Shown: positions 46,656-59,256, numbered from the stretch's first letter. The stretch is 64,000 bases of DNA from Eucalyptus grandis (GCF_016545825.1 NC_052619.1:29613803-29677802); one strand, 5' to 3'. Program-made: numbers and translations. The notes: generated by a model not told the origin, from the letters alone.

Positions 46656-49638
46656 TGTTGACATCTAAATTTTTGCCCAAAAATATTTCATGTTAAATTC
46701 TTGCATATAGATTATTTAGGCATTTAATATAGTGTTTTAAATGGAATATGTTTTTACTTTAAAAGAAAATTGAAAATATAAAAAAAAAAAGATTAAAAAA
46801 AAAAATTTGGGAACAATGATCTAAATGTGACTAGCCAAATGGCAAGTTGGGGCCAAAATGCAATTTCCAAAAGTTGAGGGACCAATTCGCAAATTTTGCA
46901 AAATTTGCGCCCGAGCCAGTAAATCATCATCTTGGTCACCAATTAAGTTGAAATTGAATTTGGGCCAACTTGAATCAATCAAATCGAGCCAAAAAGACCA
47001 AATTTGCCTTGAATTGGGTATTTTCGGATAAGAAAATGGCTAAGTTTGAGGGACTTTCTTGCAAAATTGGGTGGGCACAATTGCAAATTTTGGTTGAGAT
47101 CTTAAACTACTATACATTGACTTGCTAATTGATCAAAAACCGCAACCAAATTGATGGATTAAAGCACTCAAACTAGTTACCAAAACCCAGCCCACAATTA
47201 GATCTTAATTCGGAGCTGCTAAGTAGGCATATTAGTGGCCCCACCATATCCTCCTCACCTGCCCAACCAGCTCGATCTCTGAACGTGATGGAAGAACATC
47301 ATTGGTACTGCAATTGGACGAAAATTCGCCAGGGATAAGCTGCTGACAACACCGGAAAATCGCAGCAAAACCTGCACACTCAACAGCTGCAGAATTGAAA
47401 AAAATTGGCTAAGTCAGAGAGTGGGTGAAGTAGCCCTGTTGACAGGCCTTGTAGGTGGACAAAAGGCTTACCAAAAATCCTCTAATTCAGGGGATAAGAT
47501 CACGGAAGCAAGGTCTTTCGAAGGAAGAGAGAGAGGAGACGGGAGGGAGAGGAGAGAGCTCGGAATCGCTCCCCAAAAGACACCTTCAGAAGCAACTCCA
47601 GAAAAAGAAACCCAGAAATTCCAGATCAACCTTTGGAGAGAAAAGTGAGATTTTCACAACCCTTCGGCAAAAATTAGCCAAAACCTTCAATTAGAGAGTG
47701 AAACTTCACTCAAATATTTTTCCATCCATAGGTCGCACGTCCTAAATGGAGATCGGGAAGGCCTCCTAACGCCCCCGAAAGACACCCTCCAGGCGGGCCA
47801 GGAAACACTGAAATTTTTTCTAAGTGTTGAGCCCAGTTGGTCACGAGTGATGAAAAGGCAGTATTTTTTGAGAAATTTGAGACACAAATGAGGAAAATAT
47901 TGACTTATACCCCAAACTAGAATACATATAGTTTGGCTTGGTGTCAATTTTTCCAACAAAAGACGTCTTGAAGTCTAATTTTAGAGGTCAACAAAAACCT
48001 TCATTGTCAGTTCTTCTTTTCTGCAGATCTCATTTCCAGTAGAAGAAGCCAACTTCCACGTGCTTCCAGAGGACAATTTCTCGGTTTCCTTGGCCAAGAA
48101 CCACTTGAAAAGGAAACTAGGAAGTAAGGTAAGCATCCTAGATGTACGTATTTTCGATTTTGAGCTTGTTTTGATCATGAAAATCAAGAGGGCAACCAGC
48201 CCGGAAAACTGATTTCTGAGGTTGAAATTCTTCTAAGTGTTTGAAATCTCTTCAAGAGTGTTGCATGTGTGCTTCTTGGAGAGGTCGTTTTGATGTTGTT
48301 CAATGGGTCATTCTCTGTGATGTTTATTTCATTTGAAGCTCATGTTACCTACTTTCACTCGGATCAAGTAATGTTTCCTTTAGATCTCGTATGCGATGAG
48401 TGTCGGGGCTTGAATATGGGCATGTAACTTGTTTGTTTGACTTGGGTTCAAACCCAGATTTGCAAAATCAGTTCAAACTCGTGTATTTGAGGATGATTTT
48501 AGCTTGGTTCTAGTGTGTTTTTAGCTATGATTTCTATCTAATATTGTTCTTTGTATGTGTTAGTATAATCTTAATACTTTAGTTCCACATGAGATTGCTT
48601 ATGAGTGGAGATTGAAGGCTGCAAACATGGCTCGAGGAGGCTATTGGGGCTAGTTTAATGCACACCAAGTGTTTGACAAAATGCCCAAACTAAGCTTCGA
48701 TCTTGAAACGGTCGATTTGAGCTTGATTATTGTGATATTCATGTGCTGTGTTACTCCATGTTAGCATAGATCGGCTTAAGGAATTTATTAATTTTTTTTT
48801 TTTAAAAAAAATAATTAAAAATAAATAAATATGAAAATTTCAAAAATATTAAAAAATGTTAGATAGCATCAAATTAGGATAGAAATGACATATATGAAAT
48901 TTTCCTAATTTTAAAAGGTCATTTTCCTAATTTAATGCTATTTTTGGTATTTTATAACCATTTTTGTAAATAATCCATTTTGCGTAGATTAAAACTATTT
49001 AAAGTACTTTCATGCATATTTGAATTCTCATTTTGCTCATGGGGGTCCTGTCCCGGGCGTGATAACAAGGCCATGTAATATTATTTACTCGACTTGTATC
49101 GGGTTTACCTTTTCCGCATTTATTTTCAAGCCATTTCAATTTCTTGGATGTTTACTTACACGCTGCTTTTCATTAATTTGAGTGTAAATTTCTCTTCTAA
49201 ATTATGTTAAGATTAGTCTAGACTTTAAAAAAAAACTACAAAAACATTTGCATGGACACTTAGTGGTTTCATAAAGATTATAATTGGTAATCAAGAATGT
49301 GTGGCCATTTAGATAAATAACTTTCCAAGTTAGTGGTACCGCAAGGGCGCTAATAGAAACATTGGCGTAAACAAGTCCCCGTTCCTAGAAATCTCTGGTT
49401 GCGTAGGAATCGAGACACCACTCCCATGTCTCGATTGGTTTCTAGCCGACCCCAATAGGCTAGTGGCGACTCCTAGAAATATTTAGGTTGTTAAGAATCG
49501 AAATATGAAATCCAACGTCGCGCGAGGTATGGGCTTGGGAGAGCCCCGCCTAATTTAGGGCCATTGGTCCGCTTCTTTAGGCAAATACCCCTAAACCTTC
49601 TTCCTTTTCCCCCGGACGGAAAAAAAGAGGTCGTGACA
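46656..49638 (+). repeat. 3' LTR of element B
   Basis: 2983 bp, begins tgttgacatctaaa, ends gaggtcgtgaca. The open frames at 47421-47694 lie in a transcribed-leader-like region shared with the 5' LTR (43499-43771) and look like chance frames. Confidence 0.9.
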
Positions 49639-51010
49639 AGGCTCGAACGCTTGCAAGCTGAGATCTGAGAGTTCGCGGCCGAAGAGGGAAGAGAGCATAC
49701 ACAGAGGAGAGAGAAGGCGTTCCGGCCAGATCTGACCGAATCCAGGACTCGTCGTCGCTATTGTTGTTTGCCGCTGTCGTCGCCGTCATCAATCGATCCC
49801 TGCCATCACCGTTCACCGTCCCGTTTGAGGAAAGGTAAAAGGGTCGTCGCCGTCGCCTTCGCCGTTCATCGCATTTGCCGCATTCCACTATCGCCGTTGT
49901 CTTTGCCGTTGCCATCACCATCGTCACCGTTGTAAAGCCTCGGTTCCCCCTCGGCGCAGTGGATTCGCAAACCCTAGGGTTTGCAATTTTCTGGTCATGA
50001 AGCGGACCCGGATCCGAGTTGGGTCGGCTAGGTTTTCCGCAATTTCGGGCCGCGGAAGCCGGGTTGCGAGGTCGGGTCGAATATGGGTAGAGTTTCGCTA
50101 GGAACTCGGGTCGTCGGACCAGGCCGGGCCGGCATCCCTAAACGCCCGGCCACGGCGTCATTTTGTTTATAAAAAAAAAGTGTCTCGCATTTCGAGCCGG
50201 CACGGGTCGACCCAACCCGCAAATCCGACTGGGTCGGTTTTATTTTGTTTTATTATTTTAATATAAAATAATATTCTAATAAATAATAAATAAATTATTT
50301 ATTTTCAAAAAAATCAAAAATATTTTATTTAAAAAAAATGTTAAAAAATGTTTATTTTCCAAAAAATCGAGAAAAATCAAAAATAATTTATTTTCCAAAA
50401 ATATTGAAAAATATTTAAAAATATTTTATTTTCCGAAAAATAAAAAAAACCAATAATATTTCATATTTTCCAAAAATGCCAAAAAGAAAAACCAAAAATT
50501 CATGAAATATTCAAAAAAAAATCAGAAAAAGCCAAAAGGACTTGTATTTTTCCAAAATACCAAAAAATCCCAAAAAAAAATCCCTTTTATGTCCAAAAAT
50601 TTGAAAAAGACTCAAAAATGTTTTCCTCCCAAAATGCATGGAAAATCCCTCGAACATCCAAAAAGCCTCAAGGTTTAAACAAGATTAGGTACCGAAAGGG
50701 CATTAGTGATTAACTAGTGTAATCAAGTTCCCGATTCTAATTTCTCACAGTTGCGCAAGAGTGAGTATTTCTCCCGATACTTCACTTGGGTTTCTAATTA
50801 ACCCACCCTAAATCGATTAGTGGCGACTCCATTTTAAAATTGAGTTACGGGTTAAAAACCTAGACGCTCGTTAGGCGCTCGTGCCCGATTGCGGGCGCCG
50901 AAAAAAAAAAAAAGAGGTCGCAACACCGACGTTAAAGTTGAAATTTTGAATATTATTTTAATTATTTTTTGAAATTTTCAAATTTTTATTTATTTTACTA
51001 TTTTCTTTTC

Positions 51011-51773
51011 CTTCTCTTTACTTTCTTTTTGGAGGACCTAAGGGCCGGTTAGGGTTGCCGGCTGATGTTGCCGATCACAGGCGAGGGTTGGCGACCCTCA
51101 CTAGCACTTGGCGAGGTTCGCAATGTGCTCACTTGATTTGCGTCACAGCCCTTGCCAAATCTGGGCAAAGCCTCACCCTGAGATTGATCAAGACCGCTTC
51201 AGAGAACCAGAGGCACCATCTCTCCATGCAAAACGGGCCTCGAGCGTCATAGCTACTACTTCGGCTCACTTCTTCGTGTTTGGAATCTACGGCAATGAAC
51301 AGAGTATAATCTAGTGATTCTGAAGACAATGCCAGATTTAGCTCCATTGAAGAAGGCAAAAAAGAAGCTGAACAATGCAATTGTTGATGGATTCTAAGGG
51401 CCTGCTGAGTGATGTTTGAGGCGGTCACTTTGATTTTTGGTGAACTATTGAGGTTACTGATTCTACTTAGCAAATGTTCGACGAATTGTACGAGAGAGGA
51501 GAAACAAAAGTAACAGCGCTTTAACTTCGATTGCTTGTTATGTCAACAATAAGCAATACTCCTCTATGTTTAACTTTATTGAATAATCTGAGTAGAAGAG
51601 TCATTGTCACCGGTTCTCGCCAAAATTTTCTTCTCAAGCCAATGAGGTTCTCCCCGTTGGATTCTGCTCGACTCTTTTAATTACCGGAGACATGCTCTCG
51701 CACAAACCAGAACAAAAGGAAAAGAGAAAAAAAAAAAAAGAAAATATTAATAATTCGAAAATATTAAAATATA
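51011..51773. other. Interior of the foldback element, possible captured sequence
   Basis: Between the AT-rich arms lies a GC-richer patch (51040-51180, with gcgagggttggcgaccctc) and then 51180-51690, which has balanced composition and a 114-codon minus-strand frame (51129-51473). It does not resemble a family I know. Its contrast with the AT-rich arms suggests foreign sequence picked up by the element. Confidence 0.35.
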
Positions 51774-52166
51774 TGTAGTACTTTAGCCGGTACGTCCATG
51801 ATGAGGTGCGATTGGAACGCACCGTTTCGTCTTAATGCGTTATGATGGAAATACACTAATGGAGGGGTACGAAGGGAGACATATAAAAGCCTCCCGAACA
51901 CAACCGTTGGACCGGTTGGCAAAACATACGCACCAGATTTCTCTCCATTTCCATCAAGAGAATAAAGAAAGCATTCCATTTTAGTTTTGCAAGAACAATC
52001 GGCATTTACGCCGTGGAAATCGGGTGTTTTCCTTGTGATTGCATCCAGACTAACGTGAGGTAGTGTTGTTCATGTTTCATCAACAATTCAACGTTCATTC
52101 CGGGGCTATTTGCCATTTGCGCATCAGAATCAGGTAAGTCGTCTTTCGCCGACTTGAATTCCAACA
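51774..52166 (+). repeat. 5' LTR of Copia element 3
   Basis: 393 bp, tgtagtac...ccaaca. Confidence 0.92.
51882..51889 (+). promoter_or_regulatory. TATA box of Copia element 3 5' LTR
   Basis: tataaaag; conserved in the 3' LTR at 58973-58980. Confidence 0.65.
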
Positions 52167-52180
52167 TTGGTATCAGAGCC
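52167..52180 (+). other. Primer-binding site of Copia element 3
   Basis: ttggtatcagagcc directly after the LTR; initiator Met tRNA type. Confidence 0.88.
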
Positions 52181-53685
52181 CGGTCGTGATTTCTACCTTG
52201 TTTTTCATTGAGTTTTCTCATTTACCTTTTAATATTGAGATCAAGAGATTGTATTCTACACTATTTTTTTTTATGTATATTGGTCGGAATTGCAATCTGA
52301 AAACTCAAATTCGAACCGAAGCGAAGAACGGGTTCGGGGTCGCGTGCATCCGTGAGGTTTTGGCCGTTTTTCGAATTATTTTTTTGGCCAAAATCAACTT
52401 TTGAATATACATAATGAAAGTACTAGTTGAGACGAGTCCGACAGTGGTTTGAGCGTGACTGGAGGAGGCCGAACGCACTCACACGCGTGGCTAGAAGCCG
52501 TTGCGCGTGGGCCTCACGTGCCTCACGCACTGTGGACGCCAACGCGTGCGCAACATGCGTCGGTCGGCGAACCGACGCGTGCGCGTCACCCGCGCATCGT
52601 GCGGAGCAACACGACGCTTGATGACATCACGGATGACGTCATTGATGACGTCATCCAACAGTCAGTAACCGCTGGGATGATGTCATCGATGACGTCAGCG
52701 CCAGCGGCAGTTGGCCGACCGGTCATCGGCCAGCAACCCGACCCGACCCGACCCATGACCTGACCCGAGATCCGACCCGACCGGAGACCGACCCAGTTGA
52801 CTCGACCCGACCCGATCGTTGACCGATCAACAGTCGGTCTGGTCAATCGACTGGCGATCAAACCGATCGGACTGGTTGGACCGGTCGGACCGGCTAGGAG
52901 CTGTTTGGCTTGCTGGTGCGTGCACCACACACGCCACGCACTTAGGCGGTGCATGGGGGCGTGTGCAAGCTCCGATTAGAGCATGGTTGGAGGCGTTGGG
53001 TTCGTATGGATGTTCTCTAAACTGTGGTATAATGATTTTTTAATTTTGAATTTTGTAAATGTATTAAAATGCATAGGAAACCCTATATAATCGTATTTTT
53101 TGGGGTTTAATGCATAGTTTATTCATTTGTAGCTTGTATTTTCTTGTGGTTTAGGAAATACAATAGCTAGTTTGTATGCAAATGATGTCATATATGCTGT
53201 GTGGAGCTTGGTTCGATGATATCATGTATATAGTTTAATATACTTATAATTTTCTAGTTGCTAGAAAATTCGAACAATGGTAGGAAATCCATTACAGGTC
53301 GAATTGCAATTCTGATTATGGTTGAAGCATGATTGTTATTTGCACGTTGGTTCATATCATGCTATGTTTTTGTGTTAATGGAAAAATATAGAAATTACAT
53401 AAGGTCATGCAATTATTTTTCCTAGTGAGAGTTCGTAGGTTGGTAGAATTGAAAGGAGTTCTCACCTAAAACTTAAAATTTGCACAAATTAAACTAATTA
53501 ATGATAATAGAACAATTGTACATAGAAGTTGATTAGGAACATAGTGAACTTTTGCTTTTGTGTCTTTTGTTGAATTATCATGAATTTAGTTTGTCTTTGC
53601 TGCAAATTAAATATGTGTGTTACTCTGTAAAGTGTGCTAGTATTGATTCTGCGTTTATTATGTCAATGTGTTATAACAATTAATT
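52181..53685 (+). other. Long leader of Copia element 3, with a GC-rich island
   Basis: Positions 52430-52990 are strongly GC-rich, with acccg repeats (about 52736-52815) and a cluster of tgacgtca palindromes (52622-52697). The rest is AT-rich and non-coding. Frames such as 52449-52763 are open only because of composition and repeats. Confidence 0.6.
52622..52697. promoter_or_regulatory. Cluster of TGACGTCA palindromes (bZIP-type sites)
   Basis: Perfect tgacgtca occurs at 52634-52641, 52646-52653 and 52690-52697. One-mismatch forms occur at 52622-52629 (tgacatca) and 52678-52685 (tgatgtca). Spacing is exactly 12 bp within each group. TGACGTCA is the classic palindromic core bound by bZIP factors; binding here is inferred only. 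Confidence 0.5.
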
Positions 53686-54560
53686 ATGGCTTCGGTATCC
53701 AAGACCATTGTGACTGACCTCAATAAGGGTGAGAAGCTGAACGGTGACAATTATGATATTTGGCATCGAAAGGTTCAGTACATCCTTGAGGAGCAAGAGG
53801 TTTTGGAAACCGTCAACCATACCATGGATGAACCTGAGCATGGAACTTTAGCTCAACACGGAGAGATCCGGAAGCTTATCAAGCTTGGAAAAGAAAAATA
53901 GCATTGCTCGCATCACGTTGCTGAGCTGTATGCAAGATGATCTAATTTGTGAGTTTGAGAGTTATGACAAAGCTCAAGTTATGTGAGTTGCCTTAAAAGA
54001 TAAGTTTGGAGGTACATCTACCACTAAGCTGAGGAGACTCACCATCAAGTTTGACACATTCTAAAAGCGTCCAAATGTAACGATGAGGCAGCATCTTCCG
54101 GAGATGTCAAACTGATCCATGAGTTGAAGTTAGCATGTCACTCCCTTACTGATGAACAGCAAGTTCAGGCTGCTATAAGGTCTCTTCCTAACAGTTGGGA
54201 GCATATGAAGATCAATATGACGCATAATGAGAATATTGTCACTTTTGATGATATTGCGCGTCATTTGGAATTAGAGGATGAGCGCCTAGAGGTTGCGAGA
54301 TCCTTTACCCATGCTTATGTTGCTGAATCGAGTTCGCACAAAGCTTTGGGCTTCAAGTGCAAGAGGAATCTTCATTTCAACAACAAAGGGAAGATGACTG
54401 ATCAAGCACCCAAAAGGGTTAAGATCTTCCAACGCAAGAAGCATGGTGGGAAGAAGGATAAGGCCAAGATGGAGTGCCACAATTGTGGCAAGATGGGTTA
54501 CTTTGCTTGTGAATGCACTGAGCCGAAAAAGGTACCCTATTACTCCATTAATATGAGTAA
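53686..54560 (+). pseudogene. gag: Copia element 3 gag, broken
   Basis: The start is the ATG at 53686 (ASVSKTIVTDLNKGEKL, then DNYDIWHRKVQYIL). Two frameshifts, near 53870 and 54110, displace the middle; the frame is restored from 54124 (HELKLACHSLTDEQQ, IRSLPNSWEHMKIN). The zinc knuckle near 54475 reads CHNCGKMGYFACEC, with Tyr in place of the zinc-binding His. The family normally has this as one gag-pol polyprotein, and gag runs on into pol without a stop. Confidence 0.88.
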
Positions 54561-57500
54561 TGCTTTTGTTTTTAGTATTGTAATGCTTGTTGAATCTCAT
54601 CTAATATGGACTATAGACTCAGGAGTAACAAACCATGTATCTAGAGACCAAGAAGCATTTGTGGTGTATCATCGGATACCACCTGGAAGAAGATGGATAT
54701 ATATTGGGAATAACTCAAAAGTTGAAGTGAAGGGTATCGACACATGTAAATTAATCTTACGTGGTGGTCGAAACCTATTCCTGCATGATGTCCTTTATAC
54801 TCCATATACTCGACAAAACTTGGTCTCTGTAGTTGTTCATCTTAGCTTAGGTTATGTATTGAATTTCCATGGTGATTGTGTTGACATTTTGTATAGAACA
54901 GTTTATTATGGTTCAGGTCATATATCGAATGGTTTTATGATGTTAGACATTGACTATGACCAGTACAATGTTAATGTTGATCGTTGTTTTTCTTTAATTG
55001 CATCTTCTAATAACGTTGAAATTGATGCAAGTACTTGGCATGCTAAATTAGGTCACATTGGATTGCAAAGAATGCAAAGATTAGCTAGAGAAGGCCTTTT
55101 AGGGTCACTCACTAATGTTAGTATATCCGTATGTGAACATTGTCTAGCGAGAAAAACAACTAGAAAACCATTCGGTAAAGGAATTAGAGCTGAATTTCCA
55201 TTGCATCTCATACATTCTGACATTTGTAGTCCTTTGAATGTGAGGGCGAGGCATGGACCCTCATATTTCATCACTTTCATAGATGACTTCACACATTTCG
55301 ATTATGTCTTTCTGATCTCCCATAAGTCAAAAGCATTAGACTGCTTTAGACGATATATAGCGATGGTAGAGAATCAGTTGAACAAAATAATAAAGGCATT
55401 GAGAATCGATCGTGGACGTGAGTATCTATCGGAGCAATTAAAGGCTCTTTGTGATGAAAAGGGAATTGTATGACAATTGACTATTCCTGGTACTCCACAA
55501 CAAAATAGGGTAGCTGAGAAAATGAATAGAACCCTATTGAAAATGGTTAAGTATATGATGGCGCAAGCAAATTTACCTATCTCCTATTGGAGAGATACGT
55601 TATTGACTGCTGCCTATATACTTAACTGTGTGCCTTCAAAATCGGTCACTTCCACCCCTTATGAATTATGGACTAGTAGGAAACCAAACTTGAGTAGTCT
55701 ACATCCATGAAGATGTGCAGTTTATGTTCATGATTCTTCCTGTAAACATGGCAAATTAGGTCCTAGAGGGAAGAAATGTATCTTTATAAGATATTCCGAA
55801 CACTCCAAAGGGTACGTGTTCATAGGTGAACAAGCTGATGGAAGTGTGACCGAAATTAAGTCACGAGATATCACGTTCTTGGAGAACGATTTTCCTAGTA
55901 GAGGTGAGATTAATAAGGACTTCCAATTATATGAGATAGAAGATCTTGATAACACACCCACTGATGTTGTAGAGGAAAATGAAGATTTACCTCAACACAT
56001 AAGACCTAATGGGAGTGTTGCATCATCTGATGAATTGAATTCAAGAGAAATTCAATTGCGTAAAAGTAATTGTAAAAGTATTCCCCATCGTCATTTTGAG
56101 ATTGAAGGGGAAGCATTTATGATTGCTCAAAAGGACGATGCCGAGCCTAAAACTGTTCAAGAAGCTCTCTCATTCTCGATAAGGAAGAATGGAGAAAAAC
56201 TTTGGAAGACGAGATGGAGTCAATGAGGGCAAACCATGTCTGAGACTTGGTTGATCTACCACCCAATCGTAAGGCCATTGGAAACAAATGAGTCTTTAAG
56301 ATTAAGCGAAGGGCGGATGGATCCATTGAAAAGTATAAGGCTCACCTTGTGACAAAATGTTATACTCAAGAAGAAGGTATAGACTATGAGGAAACATTTT
56401 TACCAGTTGTAAGGTTCGCCTCAATACACCTTATCCTAGCCATTGTTGCACATTTGGACCTTGAATTACATCAAATGGATGTAAATACGGCATTTCTCAA
56501 TGGAGAATTAGATGAGGAAATCTATATGAAATAACCAATAGGTTTCATAGCTAAAGGTCAAGAGTATAAAGTTTGCAAACTTCATCGCTCAATATATGGT
56601 CTCAAGCAATCATCTAGACAGTGGTATCTTCGTTTTTATCGAGCCATAACCACTTTTGGTTTCACGATGATCGAGGAAGATCACTGTGTATATGTCAAGC
56701 GGTCCGAAGATAAATTTGTAATTTTATCACTTTATGTGGACGATATTCTATTGGCTGGAAATGACAAGGTTTTGGTTATCACCATAAAAGAATGGTTGTC
56801 CTCCAATTTTAAGATGAAGGACATGAGAGAAGCTACTTATATATTAGGAGTTAAGATCGAAAAAGATCAATCAAGGAAACTCCTTACTTTATCACGAGAG
56901 TCTTATATTATGAAGATTCTTAAGCGTTTCAATATACAGCATTGTAATTCCATTGATACCCCTGTCATGCTAGGTGAAAGCCTAAGTACTGAGATGTGTC
57001 CTAAGACTCCAGAAGAAATCAATGCGATGGAAATTGTTCCTTACTCTAGTGCAGTCGGAAGTTTGATATATACTATGATGTGTACTCGACTCGACATATG
57101 TTATGACATGGGATTGGTGAGCCGCTATCAATCAAATCCTGGTTAAGCACACTGGAAAGCAATGAAGAGGATCCTGAGATACTTGAAGAGCACCGTGGAC
57201 TATCGACTTTGTTACAAAGGGAATAATTTACGCATATTGGATTATTTAGATGCCGATTGGGGTGGAGACCTGGATGAGCGTAAATCAACTTCTGGATATG
57301 CGTTCTTGCTCAATGGAGGTGCAATTTCTTGGAATAGCAAGAAATAGACATGCACGACCTTGTCTACGATGGAGGCAGAATTTATTGCATGTTCTACCGC
57401 AATGCAAGAAGCAGGTATTGGAAAATTTAGCCATTGTCACTGAAGTTTCAAGACCGGTGACAGTTTATTGCAATAGTCAAGCAGCCATTGCCTATGTGAA

Positions 57501-57693
57501 ACATCCTAAGTATCATGGAAGGACAAAGCACATTGACATAAAGAATAACTTCATCAAAGATATTATAGCGCAGAAAGAAGTGATCCTACAATACATTTCA
57601 ACCAATAGAATGGTTGCTGATCCATTTACGAATGCTATTCCTAGAGACATATTCTTGACCCATAGGATGTCACTAGGATTGCGTAGAATGTGA
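54561..57693 (+). pseudogene. pol: Copia element 3 pol, all domains present but interrupted
   Basis: Protease is at about 54605 (WTIDSGVTNHVSRD). Integrase has the zinc region (WHAKLGHI...CEHCLARK) and acids in HSDICSPL, RIDRGREYL and NRVAEKMNRT. The open frame runs to TGA at 55471. TGA at 55708 and a shift near 56175 follow. RT (about 56250-56950) has HQMDVNTAFLNG, YGLKQSS and LYVDDILLAGND. RNase H has DADWGGD and STMEAEF, a shift near 57410, and then YCNSQAAI, where relatives have Asp in place of Asn. It ends at 57693. About five stops and two frameshifts block a full product. Confidence 0.92.
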
Positions 57694-58854
57694 TATATGT
57701 TATTGTAGAGGATCATTGGTTTATGTATTTGTGGACAGATGTATTGTACTTGTTTGTTTATTAGTGATTTGATGTTTTATCAACAAGTACAAATCCACTA
57801 TGAGATTAGCACAAACACACATATATTATTTTTTTTTTTAAAAGTATGTCATCAGGCAATGATTGGCTCACTCACATGAGCAATCGCCTCAAGTGCTGTA
57901 GTTAGCATGTTGAGATGAGATGTTATGTACAAATAAATGCTGAAGAGCAAGTCTGGTACATAAAATATGTCGCCTTGATTTGAGTCAAGATGAGGTATGT
58001 GATTTGTTTATAACATGACCGAACATGATAGTCCCACAATCATGTATGCCTGTAAAATGCCGGATGCGAGTACTTAATTGGGCGCTATAGAAAGCGAGCT
58101 GATATAGAACTTGGGCTAAACATGAGTACGTGAGAGGCACGTGACTATGTTTAGGCTAAGATCCATATAGTAGATATATTTAGTAAATGACATACACTTT
58201 TATAGAAAGAGAAATCCACTATAGCATGTAATTCATACTACATGTGCATTGTTCGACCGATAAAGAAATGTGAGTAAAATTATCCTTATTTACTCATCGT
58301 GTGAGATTTTGAGGTAATTTATAATTTACCTCATTATGTGCCCTATGTTACTTCTGACTATATTCTTGAAGTGAAAAATCAATGTTGCTATTTTAGCATG
58401 TTACGGGCAGTCATGAATAGATATGGCTTATGGGACATGTCTAGGAAAGCAGTTGTTCTGAAATTGAGAGAGACATGAATGCGAAGGAAGACTATTGTTG
58501 TTTTACATCTACCACATGTATTTACTAGTCGACCAATTATATCGCCCTATGTGGTTGCGGATGCAATTGTAAATACATGGTGTTTTTTAGGATAGTCAAG
58601 TATAGCCTTTAAGGGATAGGTATACTTGGATTGATGTAACAAAATATGTCTAGGGCACTGTGAGATATCGATTGTTTATTTTTTTTAGGGTTGTAGCCAT
58701 TATGTCATCCCTAACAGGTGCATAATTTGAGCTCCCAAGTGCAGGTGTACTCACTGGTCGCACGGCTTATTTGCTAGTATGAATTGTTTTGTAAAGTTGA
58801 TGAATGTTGAATGCCTTATATTCTTGATAGAGCATTATCAAGCCCTTCATGTCC
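57694..58854 (+). other. 3' UTR of Copia element 3
   Basis: About 1.2 kb without coding potential between RNase H and the polypurine tract. Confidence 0.6.
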
Positions 58855-58864
58855 GAGTGGGAGA
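58855..58864 (+). other. Polypurine tract of Copia element 3
   Basis: gagtgggaga immediately before the 3' LTR. Confidence 0.75.
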
Positions 58865-59256
58865 TGTAGTACTTTAGCTGATACGTCCATGATGGGGTGC
58901 AATTGGAACGCACCATTTTGTCTTGATGCATTACGATGGAAAGACACTAATGGAGGGGTACGAAGGGAGACGTATAAAAGCCTCCTGAACACAACCGTTG
59001 GATCGGTTGGCAAAACATACGTATCAGATTTCTCTCCATTTCCATCAAGGGAAGAAGAAAACATTGCATTTCAGTTTTGCAAGAACAATCGGCATTTACG
59101 CCATGGAAATCAGGTGTTTTCCTTGTGATTGCATCCAAACTAATGTGAGGTAGTGTTGTTCGTGTTTCATCGGCAATTCAACCTTCGTTCCAGGGCTATT
59201 TGCTGTTTGTGCATCGGAATCAGGTAAGTCGTCTTCTGCCGACTTGAATTCCAACA
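58865..59256 (+). repeat. 3' LTR of Copia element 3
   Basis: 392 bp, tgtagtac...ccaaca, TATA at 58973-58980. Confidence 0.92.

Larger units (their letters stand above)
42736..49638 (+). mobile_element. Element B: Tat-like Gypsy deletion derivative nested in the 3' LTR of A
   Basis: It begins tgttgacacc and ends ggtcgtgaca. The perfect 5-bp duplication aggct lies at 42731-42735 and 49639-49643, and the host LTR is continuous across it. The 3' LTR is 2983 bp, but only its first ~1158 bp is present at the 5' end. The sequence then switches at 43893/43894 into 3'-UTR minisatellites. PBS, gag and pol are absent. By hand about seven differences occur in the first ~340 aligned LTR bases, so it is clearly younger than Copia 1 and Copia 3. 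Confidence 0.92.
29716..50925 (+). mobile_element. Element A: large pol-less Tat/Ogre-like Gypsy retrotransposon, carrying nested element B
   Basis: The 5' LTR is 29716-31687. The 3' LTR is 42159-42735 plus 49644-50925, split by element B. A typical Tat/Ogre polypurine tract and PBS-like site are present. Inside are a DUF7745-like ORF1, a gag, about 3.7 kb of non-coding sequence and two tandem arrays. No protease, integrase, RT or RNase H motif is visible in any frame, so this is a non-autonomous element needing enzymes in trans, or a deletion derivative. Flanks ccgat (29710-29714) and ccgac (50926-50930) suggest a TSD, with one base of ambiguity at the left end. Confidence 0.88.
42159..50925 (+). 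repeat. 3' LTR of element A, split by element B
   Basis: Parts are 42159-42735 and 49644-50925 (about 1.86 kb together). The second part resumes the 5' LTR text exactly where the first stops (aggct then cgaacgcttgcaagc, against the 5' LTR near 30300). It ends ggtcgcaaca. Confidence 0.9.
51774..59256 (+). mobile_element. Copia element 3, nearly complete but decayed
   Basis: LTRs are 51774-52166 and 58865-59256, both starting tgtagtacttta and ending gaattccaaca. Flanks atata (left) and atatc (right) match at four of five. The order is LTR, PBS, 1.5 kb leader, gag, protease, integrase, RT with YVDD, RNase H, 1.2 kb 3' UTR, polypurine tract, LTR. By hand about 15 differences, mostly transitions, occur in the first ~172 aligned LTR bases. 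It sits in the right arm of the foldback element. Confidence 0.93.

Noticed and set aside
52427..53043. Overlapping frames on both strands in the Copia 3 leader
   Set aside because: High GC and acccg/gacgtc repeats remove stop codons by chance; no domain is recognisable.
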